Of a stretch of 64,000 nt of DNA, positions 12,192 to 23,539 are shown piece by piece. A program made the position numbers and the translations under genes. The stretch is taken from contig CAJNAR010000149.1 in NCBI GenBank assembly GCA_905220665.1, positions 620,001 to 684,000 of the forward strand. The letters run 5' to 3'. The stretch's first letter is position 1; each line of letters begins with the position of its first letter. The DNA comes from Albugo candida. Lineage: Eukaryota; Oomycota; Peronosporomycetes; Albuginales; Albuginaceae. A model generated the notes under the pieces. The model had not been told where the DNA came from. It ran no database searches and worked only from the letters and a program-made list of their open reading frames with translations.

Positions 12192-15100
12192 ATGAACAAA
12201 GACCGATCGATGCAAAAGCAGGCAGGTGGCACAATCTCAAAGCAAGAGTATGCAGAGCGATCATATGCTAGTGACGATGAATCCAGTTATCGCTTTGGAG
12301 GAAAAGGATTAACAACTCGAGCTGCATCACACGATACAATTGGATCCTTTGACGCCGCAAGTTATTTTATAAAATCTATCAGTCATTCCACAATTGACGA
12401 AAACGCGGCCGATTCATTGACCGATACGGATCCGATTCCGTTCGGAGGAACGATTTCTGCGGAAGAAGTCATTCGTGAAAGTTTTGCCAGCAATAAAAGC
12501 GCTTCATTCTATCGAAGTCGAGACGATTTTTCTCTTTCCAATCGATCCGACAGTGTGCGATTCTCATTATCAACGCGTAGTACGTTTCGTAGAAGCACGA
12601 TCTCTGAGCAAATGCTACGTGAAACCGAACTCTTTGAGCCGGAAAGAGAGGTTTCTATGCATGAGATATCGCAGGCATTGAGCACGGCTGCGCATCATGA
12701 GACAAAAAGTATCGAGGTAACCAGCATCAAAGAAGAGGAGCAGACTGTAAAACGAGAACATGCGAAGTATAGATGGACACAACACGTGAAGCTGAAGGCA
12801 AGGAATCTTTTTTTCACATCTGAATCCAACACACCAGATCCTTCCAATCCAACAGAACCTCTACACACCACTAGCTTCAAAGAGGGATCTATGAAGGTCA
12901 GCAAGGAATCAACACCAAAACAAGTGAGATTGAACGCGATATCTCCTGGTCGTCCTGTACCGGTCGCGAGTCTTCCTTCTGCTAATACAAGTGCTATTCC
13001 ATCCTTTGCGAAATGGAATCGATGGATGCAAGATCAGTATCAAAGTAACATAGCAAACATCAAATTCCCATTTGGGACTCAATCTGCTACGTTCAGTCAC
13101 ACCACAAATTCCATGAAACTCATCTCCATCGAGGAGATAATCAGTAACTCACACATGATGCGTTATTTTGCTGCTTGGCTCAAGAAGCCTTCGGATCATA
13201 GCAAGCTTTTCTTTCTCTGCTCTTATCAAGAATATCGGCATTTTTGGTGCACATTACGCGCTAATTATTTGGAACAAGAGGATGAATTACAGGCTGGAGG
13301 CACTCACGATCGACATCACTTGCAGAGGGCAGGAAAATCAGCTTCGAAAATATTACAACCATTTTCTCGAGATGATATTTTATTATTACGCACTTATGGT
13401 GTCAAAATTGCGCAGAAATATTTGTCCAAAAGTGCAAATTTTCATATAGGCCACGAACTAGTAAATTCTAATATGTTGCGAAGTATCAAACGTGATATTG
13501 CAGCGGGTGGAGAAGACGCATTGCGTACATTTGATAATGTTTCCAGTGCTGTGAAACAGCACCTGATGCAAGAGTTTTCAGAATTCCGAAACTCTGAGTT
13601 GCATGCTGGAATGATCAAGACTGTGCCGCGTGAAGTTATTTTCCTTGAGGATATACTGATGAACCATCGGTTTGCCAATTTCTTCTGGATATTTCTGTTC
13701 CCTCATAATTATCATCGTGAAGTAGCCTTGTGGATCGACATTGAATACGAATTCAAACCTGCATATCGACTCTACGTGTCTCATCTCCGGAATCGAGGGA
13801 AGAGAAGTGACAAAGGAGAATTATCAGCATATCGATGCCGAAAACTTGTACGGTACATTGTCCAAAAGTATTACGCTGGGGATCCTGAGATGCAAGGCTT
13901 AGAGCAATCGCTTACAAATACGTTTGCAAGGCTTCAAGAAGAGCAAGATGCAATGTTGAGAAAATTTGGCTCAATCCATTTGGAACTGTATCATCGATTC
14001 CTTACAAGTCGAGCCTACTCAGAGTTCTCACTTTATGCTAGTCACGTCGAGGCAGCTGGATGCACACTTTCGAAACCTATGGACGACTTTCAAAGACTAG
14101 CTTCTCTCCTACTGGATTATGGTCTCAGAGCCCACACATGGCCTGAAGAATTGTCCCGTGATGCACAAAAGAAGCGAGCCCTCGAAGCCTTGCTTTCAGC
14201 ACGAGGCTATGAAGCCATTTCAGGAGTACTATCCTTCGACACTGTCTGCTTGGATACAAATGCAGAAATAGAGAGCTGTTATCGAGCTCCAAAGCTTGGG
14301 CTTCAAATCACGCAGCATCCGTTAGCTCACGACCCGCAGTCTCTTCCTCTTGATAAGATGCTCGAGAGTTTCCTGCTTCCGTATCTCAAAGATCCCCAAA
14401 ATGTTCTTAGGACTGCTCCAACATGTCCGGCACCCTTTGCATTCAATTTTCGAATGGGAGATAATAGTTCATGTACGGAGCTCTATGCTGCGTCGCTGAT
14501 CATGTACAAACCTGCGCCAACACTGACTCTACATCAAATGGAGCACATACGCCTGGGTGCTGCTACTGAATTGCGATGGGTTCCATACGGTATTTGTATC
14601 ACATCGAAATTTACCCTGATCGACTTGCTTAGAGAGAGAATTGCTGAGGCTTACGAGTATATTGTTGCTGTGGAAGCTCTCGAGTCGACATCCGAAGAGG
14701 CAAGAGTTTTAGCCGATAGGCCTGAAAGATTCCAAATTGATAAAAGCTTGATCTCAAAACTCTCACGTACAGTTCGCTTGGATAATCCTGTGGTGCCGAT
14801 TTGCACTTCTAAAACATGTATAAATGGTATCAAACGAACGACATCGAGCACACTATCGCATTTAAATCTCCCACTACTCGATCATTCCATTCGTCTTTTA
14901 TTTGATATTGTGGACATCCCGACCATTCTCGTCTTATTTGCAGCTGTACTGCTCGAGTGTCGCGTCTTGTTCATGTCTTCACACATTTCTGTCCTCATGA
15001 AAGTCTGTGAAAGCATTCGAGCTTTGATGTATCCGCTCTTGTGGCCTCATGTGTATTTACCAGTGCTTCCGTGTCGGATGCTACAATACCTCGAATGTCC

Positions 15101-15668
15101 GACGCCTTTCATATTTGGAGTATTAAAGGATTCAATTGATGCTACGACTTTGGCCGAGTTGACTCAGGAAGACATTTTGATTTTAGATTTCGATGTGGGC
15201 ATCGTAGAAGGTCGCGGCGCTTCCATTGTGTGTGCATTACCGAAAACAACGGAAAATATTCTTAGGGATGGTCTGCACGAACTGCTAAAGCCTAGAATGA
15301 ACGACTCTGACCATGTATTCTCGCACCAATTGCTTTCGAAACCGGATGTGTATCCCGATTACGCTATACGTCAGTTGTTCCAGTACGCCGTACAGGATTT
15401 GATAAGTGAATTTGGGTACCACCGCTATCTTTGGACCGACGAATTAAACAAACAGCAAATGGTGTTTTTTGATGAGGCGAGTTATTTGGCGGCTTCTTCG
15501 CCGGATAAGCGGGAATTCTTGGCTTTATTTATCGCAACTCAGGCGTTTAGTGAGTTTATCGTATCCTTCTCAGGTTTTGAAGATGCCACTGCTGGTGATG
15601 ATACTGGTCATTCTCGCAATATCAAGAAAGGCAGTGTGACTTGTAGCTACTCAAAGGATGCTTTCTAG
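12192..15668 (+). CDS. RGS-like plus DENN-domain protein
   Basis: A 1158-residue protein in one exon. Residues 1-300 are Ser-rich and likely disordered. Two RGS-like helical modules follow: one from about residue 307 (SIEEIISNSHMMRYFAAWLK) and one from about 486 (FLEDILMNHRFANFFWIFLF) to about 610. The C-terminal ~400 residues form a tripartite DENN module. The upstream part has AASLIMYKP; the core near 904 reads FDIVDIPTILVLFAAVLLEC then RVLFMSS, WPHVYLPVLPCRMLQYLECP and TPFIFGV; the downstream part has SEFIVSFSG. DENN modules are usually Rab exchange factors and RGS modules bind G-alpha or serve as membrane-recruiting folds, so a link from G-protein signal to Rab activation is inferred. Several possible phosphorylation runs lie in the N-terminus. 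Confidence 0.85.
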   Translation: MNKDRSMQKQAGGTISKQEYAERSYASDDESSYRFGGKGLTTRAASHDTIGSFDAASYFIKSISHSTIDENAADSLTDTDPIPFGGTISAEEVIRESFASNKSASFYRSRDDFSLSNRSDSVRFSLSTRSTFRRSTISEQMLRETELFEPEREVSMHEISQALSTAAHHETKSIEVTSIKEEEQTVKREHAKYRWTQHVKLKARNLFFTSESNTPDPSNPTEPLHTTSFKEGSMKVSKESTPKQVRLNAISPGRPVPVASLPSANTSAIPSFAKWNRWMQDQYQSNIANIKFPFGTQSATFSHTTNSMKLISIEEIISNSHMMRYFAAWLKKPSDHSKLFFLCSYQEYRHFWCTLRANYLEQEDELQAGGTHDRHHLQRAGKSASKILQPFSRDDILLLRTYGVKIAQKYLSKSANFHIGHELVNSNMLRSIKRDIAAGGEDALRTFDNVSSAVKQHLMQEFSEFRNSELHAGMIKTVPREVIFLEDILMNHRFANFFWIFLFPHNYHREVALWIDIEYEFKPAYRLYVSHLRNRGKRSDKGELSAYRCRKLVRYIVQKYYAGDPEMQGLEQSLTNTFARLQEEQDAMLRKFGSIHLELYHRFLTSRAYSEFSLYASHVEAAGCTLSKPMDDFQRLASLLLDYGLRAHTWPEELSRDAQKKRALEALLSARGYEAISGVLSFDTVCLDTNAEIESCYRAPKLGLQITQHPLAHDPQSLPLDKMLESFLLPYLKDPQNVLRTAPTCPAPFAFNFRMGDNSSCTELYAASLIMYKPAPTLTLHQMEHIRLGAATELRWVPYGICITSKFTLIDLLRERIAEAYEYIVAVEALESTSEEARVLADRPERFQIDKSLISKLSRTVRLDNPVVPICTSKTCINGIKRTTSSTLSHLNLPLLDHSIRLLFDIVDIPTILVLFAAVLLECRVLFMSSHISVLMKVCESIRALMYPLLWPHVYLPVLPCRMLQYLECPTPFIFGVLKDSIDATTLAELTQEDILILDFDVGIVEGRGASIVCALPKTTENILRDGLHELLKPRMNDSDHVFSHQLLSKPDVYPDYAIRQLFQYAVQDLISEFGYHRYLWTDELNKQQMVFFDEASYLAASSPDKREFLALFIATQAFSEFIVSFSGFEDATAGDDTGHSRNIKKGSVTCSYSKDAF

Positions 15669-17446
15669 CCTGGTATTCGATATGTCACTCAAAAATTGCA
15701 GACGCTGCTCAAAAAAAGTATTGAAAGGATCAGAAAAAGCTGAAGATCACATGTGTGCGCTTCCATATATGCGCAGATGGGCGGGTATCATTCTTTCTTG
15801 ATTCATTTTGGTTGTGCGGGGATCATTTGCAAACCAATTGGATTTGCCATACTCTGGTTTGTATCGGCATCAATAATTTGTCATATACTTTGCCATGTAT
15901 TGATATTGGTTGCAACAACTTGATCGTGTGCAGCAACTCGTCTTCCTGCTTATTGAAATTTACACCGTTTTTATCGCAACAAGAATTATTGCTTGACAAC
16001 ATAGACGCACTATTTTCAAAAAAAAAAAAGATTAAAGCGAATATATACGTCCTTCACAATTGGCGTGCGTAATAATTTCCAATGCAGACTAAAATTACAA
16101 GTACGGAGTGCTCAACCTTTCGAATACATTATTTTGTTCAAAATCACTTGTATTATATCCTCTAGCGACTTTATCACTTTTCGCTGTTGAATGATATGAC
16201 ACAAAAAGCCTCGTTGGCTTACATATTCAGTAACGTACATTCAGTGTTCAGATATGTCCCGTTCAAGTGCCCAACTTAGCCTCCTTACCTCCAACTTATA
16301 ACAATGCGTGCATACGTACGTCAATCTATGTCTCAATGAATATGTATGTGGTGATGTAATCTGTAATCGGCCGAGGATTCTCGAGAGAATCAAAGCGGTA
16401 TCAAAATGTCCGATCGTAAGATTTTGATGATTAGACCACCAAATTAGTACAGAATGTGCGATCTTTTGATCGCATGGGAGCACAATAATAACTACCATCA
16501 CCTTATGTGACCCTCTCTATTACAGTTTTTTAGTGCGATCGCATTCACATGCCGCTCAATGATAAAAAATTTACCGGATGTAACTTTTACATTATTTTAT
16601 AGCTTGCGCAATTCATTGACATTATTTGCTGGCGCTAGAACTATTTACACAAGCGCCACTGAAGACATCCATTCGATTACTGAGGGATCAATTCAGATGC
16701 ACACACATATTTTAGACGATTTCTCGAAGCATTAACGAGTGTAGCTACGCTTAGAGATTCGGAGTGTAGAGCAACGCGTCAATAATAAAGTAGGATGTCC
16801 CCTACAGCTTTACCAGAAAAAATACGGACTATCCTCTGTATGCTACTTACATAGTACTAAGTGTCCTGGTCCACCTCTGAACAAGGCTTGTTTGTTAGCA
16901 ACCAACGACGACTTCGGTCCTGTCTAATTCCCAGCACTGCAAGCAGAAGTTTGTACTACTAAACTCTGAGAAGCACATGAACCCAAGATGGTTACCGAGC
17001 CCACCAATTCTCTCTCTTTAACGTTTTTATTGTTAATCATGGTTTGCAAAGTTTTCACCTTGGGCTCAGAATTCATTCATTTTGTCAGCAACAGCGGTAC
17101 AATTTAAGCAAAATACTTGCTGATTCCCAGCTACTCAGCGTCGTGTAATCCAAACTATTCGACCAAAAGCTCTCATTCGTGTATATCCGGAGCAATTAGG
17201 CTATCCAGAAACTGCTCCAACAAACGTTCACCATTTGCACACACAGCGTAATATTTCCAATCTTGCGGCAGTGTCAAATCATTTTCTAAAAATAACTTCG
17301 ATATGTCGTGTGATCATAGCAAAAGGGTTCTACCAGCTCATGTGTTGTATATCATAAGCCCACCCGTTATAATTGCCAATACTCAGTAAGGACTTCTTTT
17401 GTATGCAAAATGAGTCTGTTATCTCTCCTCGTAACACTTCCAGCCA
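15669..17446. other. Gene-poor region with a possible minus-strand relic
   Basis: No intact gene. On the minus strand at about 17170-17310 there is an open stretch around LPQDWKYYAVCANGERLLEQ ending in a stop, and upstream of it at about 17340-17440 another around KSLLSIGNYNGWAYDIQH. They look protein-like but were not identified and are interrupted between them. They lie just downstream of the decayed thioesterase and may be a second relic. Confidence 0.3.
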
Positions 17447-18240
17447 TTACAAACCTCCAATGTAGAAAAATACGGGCCATACGCCGTTTCCTTTTCCATG
17501 TCCGTCCCTTTTCAACCAATTCATCACATATCTGATTTCTTCCTCACTAAAGCTGTGCTTGAAGTGTGGAAACGCTCTAAATTGGATATTCTCGACACAC
17601 AGGATTCCAAAACTCCTTTGGTGAGCTTTCTCCACTCAAATCCTACCACAGGATCCATTTCGCCATAACTATCAAAAGTAGGACATCTTTGAACACTTGA
17701 ATCATTTGGCTAGCCTCGGTTCGGGTAAGTAGCCTGAAAGAACGGCAACACCTCCGAGTGTGTGCGGATATTTGTAAGCCTGTGAATATGGACACTCCAC
17801 TTCCTTGGCTAAATCCAGCCAAGACAATTCGATGTGATGAAATTCCTTTTTTTAATTCGCTCTTCAATAGATTGGTGAAGTCGAAGTTGCGATAGCTCAA
17901 TACCGTTGGCTCCCTGTTCATCCCGTGAGCTTACTGATGTGATATCGTACTGCTCTAAAGGGTCAAATCAGAATTTCATTTCCAGAGTGCTATATATGCA
18001 AAGGACTCGAGAAATCTTCCGCGTGATAACATGTTGGACACCCAACGGAAGGACAAAATGAACGTATGGAAGGCTCTTTCAAAGTATTTCCATGCCACTG
18101 GCCCATCCGTGACCTGTATCTCCGATTCTGTCAATCCTATCCTCTTTATGAAGCAAGATAGAAGCATGACCATACATTACGACTGCGGTCGGCTCAGGTC
18201 GAGATATGTGTATCGTTGTTTCTTTATCCGGCTTCATTGC
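17447..18240 (-). pseudogene. Decayed acyl-protein thioesterase (APT/LYPLA-like)
   Basis: Minus-strand fragments in correct order match the alpha/beta-hydrolase family that removes palmitate from proteins. GDTGHGW lies at about 18102-18123. LPYVHFVLP follows directly behind an in-frame TGA. Next come RIVLAGFSQGSGVSIFTGLQ with the nucleophile serine at about 17797-17830, PHTLGGVAVLSGYLPEPRLA, DSYGEMDPVV around the acid residue, and IQFRAFPHFKHSFSEEE with the histidine. The pieces lie in different frames. One base too many in an A-run at about 17845-17853 breaks the frame before GISSHRIVL, another shift follows TGLQ, and at least two more occur before the C-terminus. Normal splicing does not fix these, so the locus is read as a pseudogene; poor sequence quality is the main alternative. 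Confidence 0.8.
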
Positions 18241-19591
18241 GCCCTGATGGGTCCAAAATGAGAACAGCAGTACATTTCTACAAGTTGTTAGAAACTAAAC
18301 TTGAAGACATTTAGACTCATGCAAGCGCCTTCAAGTCAAGTACATCATATCGTGATCCGACTCAAAGCGACGCTGTCACTCCCCTTTAAGATCAATTACT
18401 ACATTCGTGACTGCACCACAAAACTTCGTCAAAGATAAAGGTACAATGATCTCAGCTCAATTGTAGCTCACCGAGTGAGCGATTTTTGGATCCTGGGGAA
18501 TGCACCAAATGGCGTAGTTTTCACCAATTAAGACCTAAAACTGTCAATTTTCCGCTATTTATCTCCCATCCCTCCCATATGCAGCCAGCATTAGACACTT
18601 CGTGTGGTGTGAAATGAATGGGTGTGATACTTCGGTCGATTTTTCAAAAAAAAGAACAACGTTGCCGTACGTTTGTGTGTCCTTTCGCACCGTGCAGGAC
18701 TATGAGCCGGTTTGATGCATCGAATTCTGCGAAAATCGTGATCCGTTGAGAAGTATCATGAGATCGTTAGCGAAAAAGTGCCTCTATTGAGAGTTTTGCA
18801 CATCTTTCGTATATAGAGGTTCTGCTACGCGGGTAGATATGTCTGATTATTCAGTGGGAACATCTTGCTATGTTTCAGCTTCACATCACTTGACCAGAAG
18901 CTGCATTTTATCGATCGGAATCATACAGGAACAGCATATCCAATTACATGCATGATGAAACACTTTATCGATGCAAAATCGGAACGGACTACCGCTAAGT
19001 GGATCAATATTGCGGTGTTTCTCATTCTTTAAAATATCGAGGTCCTCACATAAGTGTCATTGGTTCTATTGCTAGTGAAAATCATGTTAGGTTGCAATGT
19101 AGGCAGGCTTAATACCACTGCGCATATAAAGTAAAAATAAATGATACAGTCAAACGACCGCGTCCGGGACATCTACCGGGAACTGGGCTCGTTTATGGTA
19201 TCTGTTACCGAAAAAACCCATACAACTTTGATTTCATTGCGCAAATGCATAGTTAGGTGAAGTCGTGACATTCAGGGCTGAGAGTGAATCATCAGATTAA
19301 TTTACAGTGCATGATAGCAACCGCATAGAAATCCGTGAGTTATGTGTCACTCCGATTAGCAAACGAAAGGACCAGGGTCTTGAATATAGAAAAGATGCCT
19401 TCACAACTAAAAGCAGCAGTTTATATCAAGTACTCAATCAGTACATTGTCTTACTCGCACATATGTATGCTGATGTGGTACACATCAAGCGCCCAAGCAT
19501 ATAACCGGTTACCATTTATTGAACCGAGGATTGTTGTTGGTTGGCGATCACCGGGCTGTAAAATTGCGCAACTTTCTTCCATCTCTCCACA
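18241..19591. other. Gene-poor region
   Basis: About 1.35 kb without a recognised gene. The 3' end should hold the promoter and 5' leader of the uL24 gene, including a pyrimidine-rich stretch at about 19570-19590. Confidence 0.4.
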
Positions 19592-20167
19592 AGTGAGTCA
19601 AATACGCGACAATTCCTTTATTCCGAGTCTAAAGCTCTTTTTTATGCATTGATGTAGTGAAATTCAACACAGCTGTGACGTCATCTCGCCGAAAGTGCCG
19701 CAAAGCACATTTTGGTGCTCATTCAACCCAACGCCGCGTTTTGATGAGCGCAAACTTGTCTAAAGATCTACAAAACAAATACAACGTACGTACAGCAGTT
19801 TGGTCAGCAAAGACCAAATTCTGACATCCTTCAACGACTCACACTCACTATCGATGGCTAGGTTCGCTCTATACCAATCCGCAAAGGTGATGAAGTCACA
19901 ATTGTTCGCGGAACATACAAAAATCGCGAGGGAATGGTGACGAACGTGTATCGTAAAAAGTTTGTGATTTACGTTGAGCGTGTCGTCAAAGAAAAGGCTA
20001 ATGGAGCTTCCGTTCCGATCGGAATTGCTGCTTCCAATGTCGTCATCTGCAAACTCAAATTGGACAAAGATCGCAAAAAGATTCTCGAACGTAAGAATCG
20101 TGCTGTTGGTGATAAGAACAAGAGCAAATACACAGAGGCTGATGTCGCAATGGCTTCGGTTGATTAA
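19592..20167 (+). CDS. RPL26: Large-subunit ribosomal protein uL24 (RPL26)
   Basis: A protein of the large ribosomal subunit that binds 23S/28S-type rRNA near the exit tunnel. The spliced product is 144 residues, the normal eukaryotic length. It contains the KOW-type core [20 protein letters not shown], then [26 protein letters not shown] and [17 protein letters not shown]. No ATG precedes the in-frame [12 protein letters not shown] segment. An intron at about 19593-19657 brings the A at 19592 next to TG at 19658-19659, so the start codon itself appears to be split. The donor is GTGAGT and the upstream leader is pyrimidine-rich. A second intron spans about 19786-19861. Confidence 0.9.
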
Positions 20168-20239
20168 ACGGAACGAATTTGCCTTCACGAGATGAAGATA
20201 ATAGCGCAAGTATTAAGGGCAGAATTCTCGTTTTTTCTC

Positions 20240-23200
20240 TCAATATTCTGATATTTTCTTCATCTCACGATGAATCATATCTTTGAGAGATAGCTCAGGC
20301 GTATCTGAACACATCTCCAGCAACAACTGAACAAAATCGATTTCCCTGTGACTCAGCTCCTGAATCCTCACTTCTTGCGTGCTGAGTGTTTGGATCAGGA
20401 GGTGGACAATGGGAAGACAAGAAGGCATACGCTTCTTGATAGCAACTGTCAGTTTTTTTCCGGCTTCTAAAATGGCCCCAGCTGTAGCTTTTCCCCGGTC
20501 TTGAAAATTCCAACATTTTGACGATAGCTCCGGCAGCTGGTTGAGATTCATTTTACTTCCGGTACAGCTTATCCCCAGGCGATCACCGTGCTTTGCTAGA
20601 AAAGTTTCCAGCAGAGTGGCTCTGTGTTTCTCCTGGATCGATAGCAGCGTAATGTCAACATATTTTGCTGTGATGGGACACAAGTACTCACCGCCTCGTG
20701 AGTCGACAAGGCTTGCTTTGTAGCCTCAAGCTGCTCGTATGCTGTGGCTTTTTCTTTCGAGAGTTTCTCAACTTGTTGATAAAGCATATCCGTTGTAGCA
20801 GTAGCAAGCTCACGATCGGCGCTCAGCCTTGCCTCACCCAAGAGTTTACGATGTAAATGGTGATCCTTCCCTTCGATCTCGCTACCAACGTTACGTTCAA
20901 AGCCGCACACAACTTGACATGATCCTGCACGTACCGGGAGAGCTCTTCCACCTTTCGTGTAGCCTCATTAAGAAGTTTTTGATGAATATGAAAATGTCGC
21001 TCTTTTTTCTGAAGCGCGACAAGTTGTTTTTGTGCCTCTTGTTTCTCTTCAAACCATTGCTGCAGTTTCTTTTTCATATTGGGAGGTAGCGCTGATTTCG
21101 ACGTTTTTAATCGCGTTCCGTAGTTGTCCTTGCATGTGATTGTTGCAAGTCTCATTTCCAGTCGAGCATTTTCATCTTGGAGACGGCTAAGACCATTTCT
21201 CTGCCTTTCAATCTCACACTCATAATCGTCAAATACTTTGGCCCAATTCGAAGTCTGCTCGTGCATTCGAAGTTTGCGTTTGAGTGCTACGATTTCAAGC
21301 TTCAGATTTTCCATTTGGATTTCCAGCAAAGTTTTTGTTTCTTGTTCTCTCAGCTTGGATTCTTGTGCATCGGTTTGAGCAATTTGACGAAGTTTCTGCT
21401 GTTCTTGTACAATTTGTAAGAGAGCATCATAATTTTTGCGTAAAATTCTTTCTTTGCTCGAGCTGATTTTGGCCTGAATATCGTTAATGGTTGACGGCGT
21501 TTCATTTGTTGTGTATTCTGGCCTCCATTTCCACGAGTTTGGATCATTCTTGGTGCGTTCTATTCTGCTGTACGAATTTGCATGGTCGTCATTTCTTGGA
21601 AACTTCTTTGTTCCTTCCGAAATATGATACATCCCCGATCGAGACGGGGAGTCCATGGGATATTCGCATTCTATGGGATCGCACTGCCTTCCTTCATGTT
21701 TGCGATCAATTTCATCAGATTGTACACAATCATAGGCTTCATTGAAGCTCTTTTCAACAAGCCCATTGTCCTTTACATGAATCGTAGTATCCTTTGGCCT
21801 TACTTTTGAGAACCTGCTGTCCGAACTAGACTCAGGAGCGTCAGAATGACCATCTGAATCAGGATTTGACGTATCGGTAGGTGCACACGGAGTTAATTGA
21901 CTTCCTTGGTGACAATGATTATCTCCAAGTGCTTCGCTGGGCATCAAATGCCATTGATTTGGATCGCTCCATAAAGTATCTGATACTGTGTTGGCTTCTG
22001 CTCTCGCTTTCAAGTGCTGTGCCTCATCTCGCTCTCGATCCCTACATCGTTTCATTTGCTCGAGTTGCCTAAGCGGAGTGACCGCGTCAACTTCTCCTCC
22101 CATGATGTCAAGCTTTTGTTGGGTGAAGGCTTCCAACCAACTTCTAACATCTTGTTTCGATTGATTGATGAGAGGATTACTTGCTTCCTCTTGGGGATTA
22201 CAAATTGGAGAAGATGGAGTACAAATTTCTGCAAAAGAATGATCCTCAGGCTCAATCAAAGCAGTATGATCAAAATCTGCGGTAGTTTTTTCGTATGAAG
22301 AAGACTTAATGCATTTCTCTCCAAAAGCGTTTGTAGTCGACGAAGACACGGCAAGAGAGTCAATGATGTCTTTTGCAAAAGAATCTTGTAGGGTGTTATT
22401 GATAGCGTTTAGATGAAGGTACGTCTTACAATTCGCAGTAAGAACCAATAAAATCTGCTTTGCCACGCTCGAATTGATTGTATCGAGACTTGGTGCATTA
22501 TCGCTTCTAACTTTCTCGTCTGCTTGAGGTTTGTAGCATTCAATCACTTTTCGTACTTCATCCAAGTCAGTAAAATCTGACCTGCCTTTCACAGATACAG
22601 GAAGTCTTTGAAAGTTCGCAACATTTATAATGCTCAAAGTTGTGCTCTTCATTTCCGACTGAATGGATATGGTACAAAAGTAGTGCGTGAGGACTTCGCC
22701 GTCGGCCGTAATTCTTTTTTCTTGTGCGACGACGCGCTTCAATTTTGCTTCTTGTAGCGTTGACAAGATGTCAGCGTTTTTAATTGTCACCCTCGTTACA
22801 TTACAAGCCGATAATACTTCTGCTGTGCTTTCTCGCGGGTGAACTTTCGAGTTGGGTCGTAAAAGATCAATAATGGTATCATTTGCGAGCATCCAAAAGC
22901 AAAGACTGATAGTCGGACTTGTTTCTAGTGATAAATCGTACTGCCGAAGCAAGTGTAAAAGCACCAAACCCACTTGTCCGTGATCTTCCATTGCTTGTTC
23001 AAATGCTGGGGACGCAGTAAATGTAGCTTTTACGCTCAATTCGGGCTCGTATTTTGCGTCCACATTCAAGCAATCTCTCCCAAAAACAGTACGAAATTGA
23101 TGTGAAGAATCGAGTCCTACCGATAAAATGCAGCTATTTCGTCCATTCGATACGTCTTTGATGGCATTTAACGCTACGTGATCATAAAATTCCATGTGGT

Positions 23201-23372
23201 AGGAAGCGTCTCCCGTCATAACTTTATCCCATTTCCATTTGGTTATTGCATCTTTTTCCTCGAGTTGTACATACTCTCCGAAGATAAGAGACTTTTTACA
23301 AGGATTCAAAGCAATTGAGCGAATGAATTCAACAGTGTCAGTGGATTTTGCTTCGTACGCGATAGAATCCAT
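20240..23372 (-). CDS. Kinesin-like protein with degenerate motor domain
   Basis: The spliced protein is about 1003 residues. The first ~350 follow the layout of a kinesin motor: KWKWDKVMTGDASYHMEFYD, then NGRNSCILSVGLDSSHQF where the P-loop belongs, VTIKNADILSTLQEAKLKRV near the switch I approach, and TLSIINVANFQRLP where LVDLAGSE is expected. The P-loop lysine/threonine, the SSRSH switch I and the DLAGSE switch II are all gone, so ATP hydrolysis is unlikely. The rest is coiled coil, from about residue 640. Minus-strand exons are about 23372-20890, 20827-20692 and 20632-20240, with introns of 62 and 59 bp. The ATG at 23372 is preferred to an upstream TTG. The kinesin origin is inferred from spacing and hydrophobic pattern; the coiled-coil part is plain. 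Confidence 0.65.
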
Positions 23373-23539
23373 TTCGCCCAAAATACGACACAAAAAGGCA
23401 TATATTTATAACCTCTCTCAAAATTGCTACAGCATCACTGAGCGCGCTATCTGTATAAGATACTTGCACTTCTAGTTACGTCACTTTGCCAAACGCCGTG
23501 ACTTGGCATCGGTTATCGTCAAGCAATTTAAGCATTAAT

